Assembly (NCBI GenBank): GCA_965145485.1
Contig: CBCTCU010000008.1
Location: forward strand, 16,944 to 80,943
DNA length: 64,000 bases
Direction of reading: 5' to 3'
Source: CABQCM01 sp965145485
GTDB taxonomy: Bacteria > Bacillota > Clostridia > Oscillospirales > Acutalibacteraceae
Positions 61,468 through 64,000 of this stretch are shown one piece after another. The translations under genes were made by a program, and so were the position numbers. Under the pieces are notes generated by a model. It did not search any database, was not told where the DNA came from, and saw nothing but the letters and a program-made list of their open reading frames with translations. The number at the start of each line of letters is the position of its first letter. The stretch's first letter is position 1.

Positions 61468-62163
61468 GTGCGCATACAAGGGCTGCAAAAGCTCACCTTG
61501 CTCGATTATCCCGGGCAGACGGCCTGTACGGTCTTTCTGGAGGGGTGCAATTTTCGCTGCCCGTTCTGTCAAAACGGCGACCTGGTCCTCTCCAGACAGC
61601 CGGAGGCCGCCGTTACGACCGATGCTCTTCTGGCATTTCTGCGCAAGCGCGCCGGGCTGCTCGACGGCGTTTGCATATCGGGGGGCGAGCCGCTGCTCAG
61701 CGACGGCCTTACCCAACTGCTGGGGCAGATCAAGCAGCTCGGCTACCGGGTCAAGCTGGACACCAACGGCAGCCTGCCGGCCAGGCTCAAGGAGCTGGTC
61801 GGCGCCGGGCTGGTCGATTATGTGGCGATGGATATCAAAAACTCGAAGCAGCGGTACGCTCAGACGGCCGGTCTGCCCGAGATGAATCTGGCCCTTATTG
61901 AGGAGAGCGCGGCGTTTTTGCTGTCGGGAGCGGTGGATTATGAATTTCGCACGACGGTGGTGCAGGAATTTCATCGGGCCGTGGATTTTGAGGCCATCGG
62001 TTCGTGGCTAAAGGGGGCCAAGCGTTACTATCTGCAGGCCTTTGTCGATTCCGACCGGGTGATTTGCGGCGGGCTTCACGGCTGCGACCGCAAAAGTATG
62101 GAATCGTACCGCGATATTCTTGTCCGCGCCGGTATCCCGGCCGAGATCCGCGGTATGGACTAA
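61468..62163 (+). CDS. nrdG: Anaerobic ribonucleotide reductase activating protein
   Basis: 231-residue radical SAM enzyme that installs the glycyl radical on NrdD. Shows LDYPGQTACTVFLEGCNFRCPFCQNGDLV with the CX3CX2C cluster, SGGEPLL and the LKLDTNGS segment. Start GTG 61468 follows GGAAGGAAC. Longer than the ~170-residue E. coli form, as in the Clostridia/archaeal NrdG2 type. It precedes nrdD, which has its own promoter. Confidence 0.93.
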   Translation: MRIQGLQKLTLLDYPGQTACTVFLEGCNFRCPFCQNGDLVLSRQPEAAVTTDALLAFLRKRAGLLDGVCISGGEPLLSDGLTQLLGQIKQLGYRVKLDTNGSLPARLKELVGAGLVDYVAMDIKNSKQRYAQTAGLPEMNLALIEESAAFLLSGAVDYEFRTTVVQEFHRAVDFEAIGSWLKGAKRYYLQAFVDSDRVICGGLHGCDRKSMESYRDILVRAGIPAEIRGMD

Positions 62164-62202
62164 CAATATCTTGTGTCACAAAACCGAACATATGAATTTG
62201 TG

Positions 62203-62218
62203 CATACTATATATTGAC
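62203..62218. promoter_or_regulatory. Possible NrdR box
   Basis: CATACTATATATTGAC resembles the NrdR consensus ACACWATATATTGTGT and overlaps the -35 box of the nrdD promoter. A clear second box at the usual spacing is not seen. Confidence 0.3.
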
Positions 62219-62242
62219 ACGGCGTTGTACCCGTGCTATACT
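62214..62242 (+). promoter_or_regulatory. Promoter of nrdD
   Basis: TTGACA (62214-62219), 17-base spacer, TATACT (62237-62242). Confidence 0.82.
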
Positions 62243-62296
62243 GAATAACGCTGAGAAAAGCATCCAGTGAAAACGAGAAATGAGAGGGTTTTGCAG

Positions 62297-64000
62297 ATGT
62301 ATCAGGTGACGAAACGGGATGGCGCAACGGCGGAATTTGACATTAACAAGATTAAAAATGCGATTACCAAAGCGTTTGAAGCGCTCGACAAGCAGTATCA
62401 TCCCAGCGTGATCGATTTGCTCGCCCTCAAGGTCACCGCGGATTTTGAACCCAAGATTGAGCACGGCAAGATTGCCGTCGAGGGGATTCAGGACAGCGTG
62501 GAGGAGGTTTTGAGCGAATCGGGCTACGCCGATGTGGCCAAGGCGTATATTTTGTACCGCAAGCAGCGGGAAAAAATACGCAATATGAAATCAACCATCC
62601 TCGATTATAAGGAACTGGTGGATTCCTACGTCAAGGTTACCGATTGGCGGGTGAAGGAAAATTCCACCGTTACCTATTCGGTCGGCGGCCTGATTCTATC
62701 AAACAGCGGGGCGATCACGGCCAATTACTGGCTGTCCGAAATCTACGATGAGGAGATTGCCAACGCCCACCGCAATGCCGATTTGCATTTGCACGATTTG
62801 TCCATGCTGACCGGGTACTGCGCCGGATGGTCGCTGCGGCAGCTCATTCAGGAGGGGCTGGGCGGCATCCCGGGCAAAATCACTTCCGCTCCGGCCAGCC
62901 ATCTGGCTACCTTGTGCAATCAGATGGTCAATTTCCTCGGCATCATGCAGAACGAATGGGCCGGCGCGCAGGCCTTCTCTTCCTTTGACACCTATCTGGC
63001 CCCCTTTGTCAAGGTGGACAATCTGACCTATGACCAGACCAAAAAGTGCATCGAGTCCTTTATTTATGGGGTCAATACCCCCAGCCGCTGGGGGACCCAG
63101 GCCCCCTTTTCCAACATCACCCTTGACTGGGTGGTACCAGGCGATCTGGCCGAGCAGTACGCGATTGTCGGCGGCCGGGAGAGGGACTTTAAATACAAAG
63201 ACTGCCAAAAAGAGATGGACATGGTCAACAAGGCCTTCATCGAGATCATGATCGAGGGCGACGCCAATGGCCGCGGCTTTCAGTATCCCATCCCCACTTA
63301 CTCCATCACACGGGATTTCGACTGGTCGGATACCGAGAACAACCGGCTGCTGTTTGAGATGACCTCCAAATACGGCACGCCTTATTTCTCCAACTACATC
63401 AACAGCGATATGGAGCCGAGCGACGTACGCAGCATGTGCTGCCGCCTGCGTCTTGACCTGAGGGAGCTGCGCAAAAAATCGGGCGGATTTTTCGGCAGCG
63501 GCGAGAGCACCGGCTCGGTCGGGGTCGTCACCATCAATTTGCCGCGCATCGCTTACCTTGCGGAGGATGAAAAGGATTTTTACCGCCGTTTGGACAAAAT
63601 GATGGACATCGCCGCCCGCTCGCTCAAAACCAAGCGCACGGTCATCACCAAGCTGCTGGAGGAGGGGCTGTATCCCTACACCAAGCGGTATCTGGGCACC
63701 TTTGACAACCACTTTTCGACCATCGGCCTGATTGGGATGAACGAGGTTGGCCTCAACGCCAAGTGGCTGCGCGCCGATCTGACCCACGAGAAAACGCAGG
63801 TGTTTGCCAAAGAGGTCTTAAATCACATGCGCGAGCGCCTGTCCGATTACCAGGAGGAATACGGCGATCTTTATAACCTCGAGGCTACGCCGGCCGAGTC
63901 GACCACCTACCGCCTGGCCAAGCACGATGTGGCCCGCTATCCGGATATTATCACGGCAAACCAGAACGGCACCCCTTATTATACCAACAGCTCCCACCTC
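62297..64000 (+). CDS. nrdD: Anaerobic ribonucleoside-triphosphate reductase (3' end outside window)
   Basis: Class III ribonucleotide reductase making dNTPs under anaerobiosis. The visible ~568 residues begin with an ATP-cone regulatory domain (VTKRDGATAEFDINKIKNAI, then IQDSVEEVLSESGY), followed by the barrel with HLHDLSMLTGYCAGWSL and NTPSRWGTQAPFSNITLDW. The glycyl-radical loop lies beyond the window. Start ATG 62297 follows GAGAGGG. The frame is open to the end of the window. Its pairing with nrdG supports a strict or facultative anaerobe. Confidence 0.94.
   Translation, partial: MYQVTKRDGATAEFDINKIKNAITKAFEALDKQYHPSVIDLLALKVTADFEPKIEHGKIAVEGIQDSVEEVLSESGYADVAKAYILYRKQREKIRNMKSTILDYKELVDSYVKVTDWRVKENSTVTYSVGGLILSNSGAITANYWLSEIYDEEIANAHRNADLHLHDLSMLTGYCAGWSLRQLIQEGLGGIPGKITSAPASHLATLCNQMVNFLGIMQNEWAGAQAFSSFDTYLAPFVKVDNLTYDQTKKCIESFIYGVNTPSRWGTQAPFSNITLDWVVPGDLAEQYAIVGGRERDFKYKDCQKEMDMVNKAFIEIMIEGDANGRGFQYPIPTYSITRDFDWSDTENNRLLFEMTSKYGTPYFSNYINSDMEPSDVRSMCCRLRLDLRELRKKSGGFFGSGESTGSVGVVTINLPRIAYLAEDEKDFYRRLDKMMDIAARSLKTKRTVITKLLEEGLYPYTKRYLGTFDNHFSTIGLIGMNEVGLNAKWLRADLTHEKTQVFAKEVLNHMRERLSDYQEEYGDLYNLEATPAESTTYRLAKHDVARYPDIITANQNGTPYYTNSSHL

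Noticed and set aside
1..64000. CRISPR arrays, tRNA or rRNA genes, insertion sequences, prophage
   Set aside because: No regularly spaced direct repeats, cloverleaf-like genes, transposase or integrase motifs were noticed by eye; a tool search would be needed to exclude small elements.

Overview
The window looks like a chromosomal stretch of a strictly anaerobic, high-GC Clostridia-type Firmicute, perhaps an Oscillospirales gut bacterium. This rests on gene content, not on a search: an oxygen-sensitive class III ribonucleotide reductase (nrdG/nrdD), a T-box leader on tyrS, a stand-alone EF-G-like GTPase, 2-hydroxyacyl-CoA dehydratase-type proteins, many radical SAM enzymes, and tightly packed ATGA-overlapping operons.

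Bases 1-25,250 and 61,125-64,000 are mostly housekeeping. In order: the 3' end of an M26-like zinc metallopeptidase, ribokinase, an ADP-ribosylglycohydrolase divergent from an AraC regulator (with a near-perfect promoter overlapped by a palindrome), murC, an EF-G-like GTPase, tyrS with its T-box, an AEC transporter, rpsO-pnp, a nitrilase-family amidohydrolase, hflX, htpG, and a small XRE regulator. The right edge holds nrdG and a truncated nrdD.

Between about 25,913 and 61,124 lies a roughly 35-kb biosynthetic cluster that I do not recognise as a described system. It holds a nearly complete dissociated (type II) fatty-acid/polyketide cycle: a FabD-like acyltransferase, three intact ketosynthases plus a degenerate stand-alone and a degenerate fused ketosynthase, three acyl carrier proteins, FabG, FabZ, FabK, a crotonase, a membrane-anchored alpha/beta hydrolase and an Sfp-type phosphopantetheinyl transferase. 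To this are added (a) five B12-binding-type radical SAM proteins, four of them clear paralogues, and one HemN-like radical SAM protein; (b) a benzoyl-CoA reductase/2-hydroxyacyl-CoA dehydratase (BCR/HGD) system with an ATPase activator and three catalytic-type subunits; (c) a PEP-synthase/rifampin-phosphotransferase-like enzyme and a HAD phosphatase; (d) its own SAM synthetase, a flavodoxin and a GroES-like protein; and (e) two unusual GGDEF-NHL fusion proteins, a third beta-propeller, a TetR regulator and an XRE regulator that is a close copy of the one just outside the cluster.

Read together, the cluster would build an ACP-bound acyl chain and then modify it by difficult radical and low-potential electron chemistry: methylation, cyclopropanation or carbocycle formation, and reductive dehydration or dearomatisation. 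SAM, reducing power and carrier-protein activation are all encoded locally. No exporter is present and the hydrolase is membrane-anchored, so the product may be a membrane lipid rather than a secreted metabolite. That product assignment is inference.
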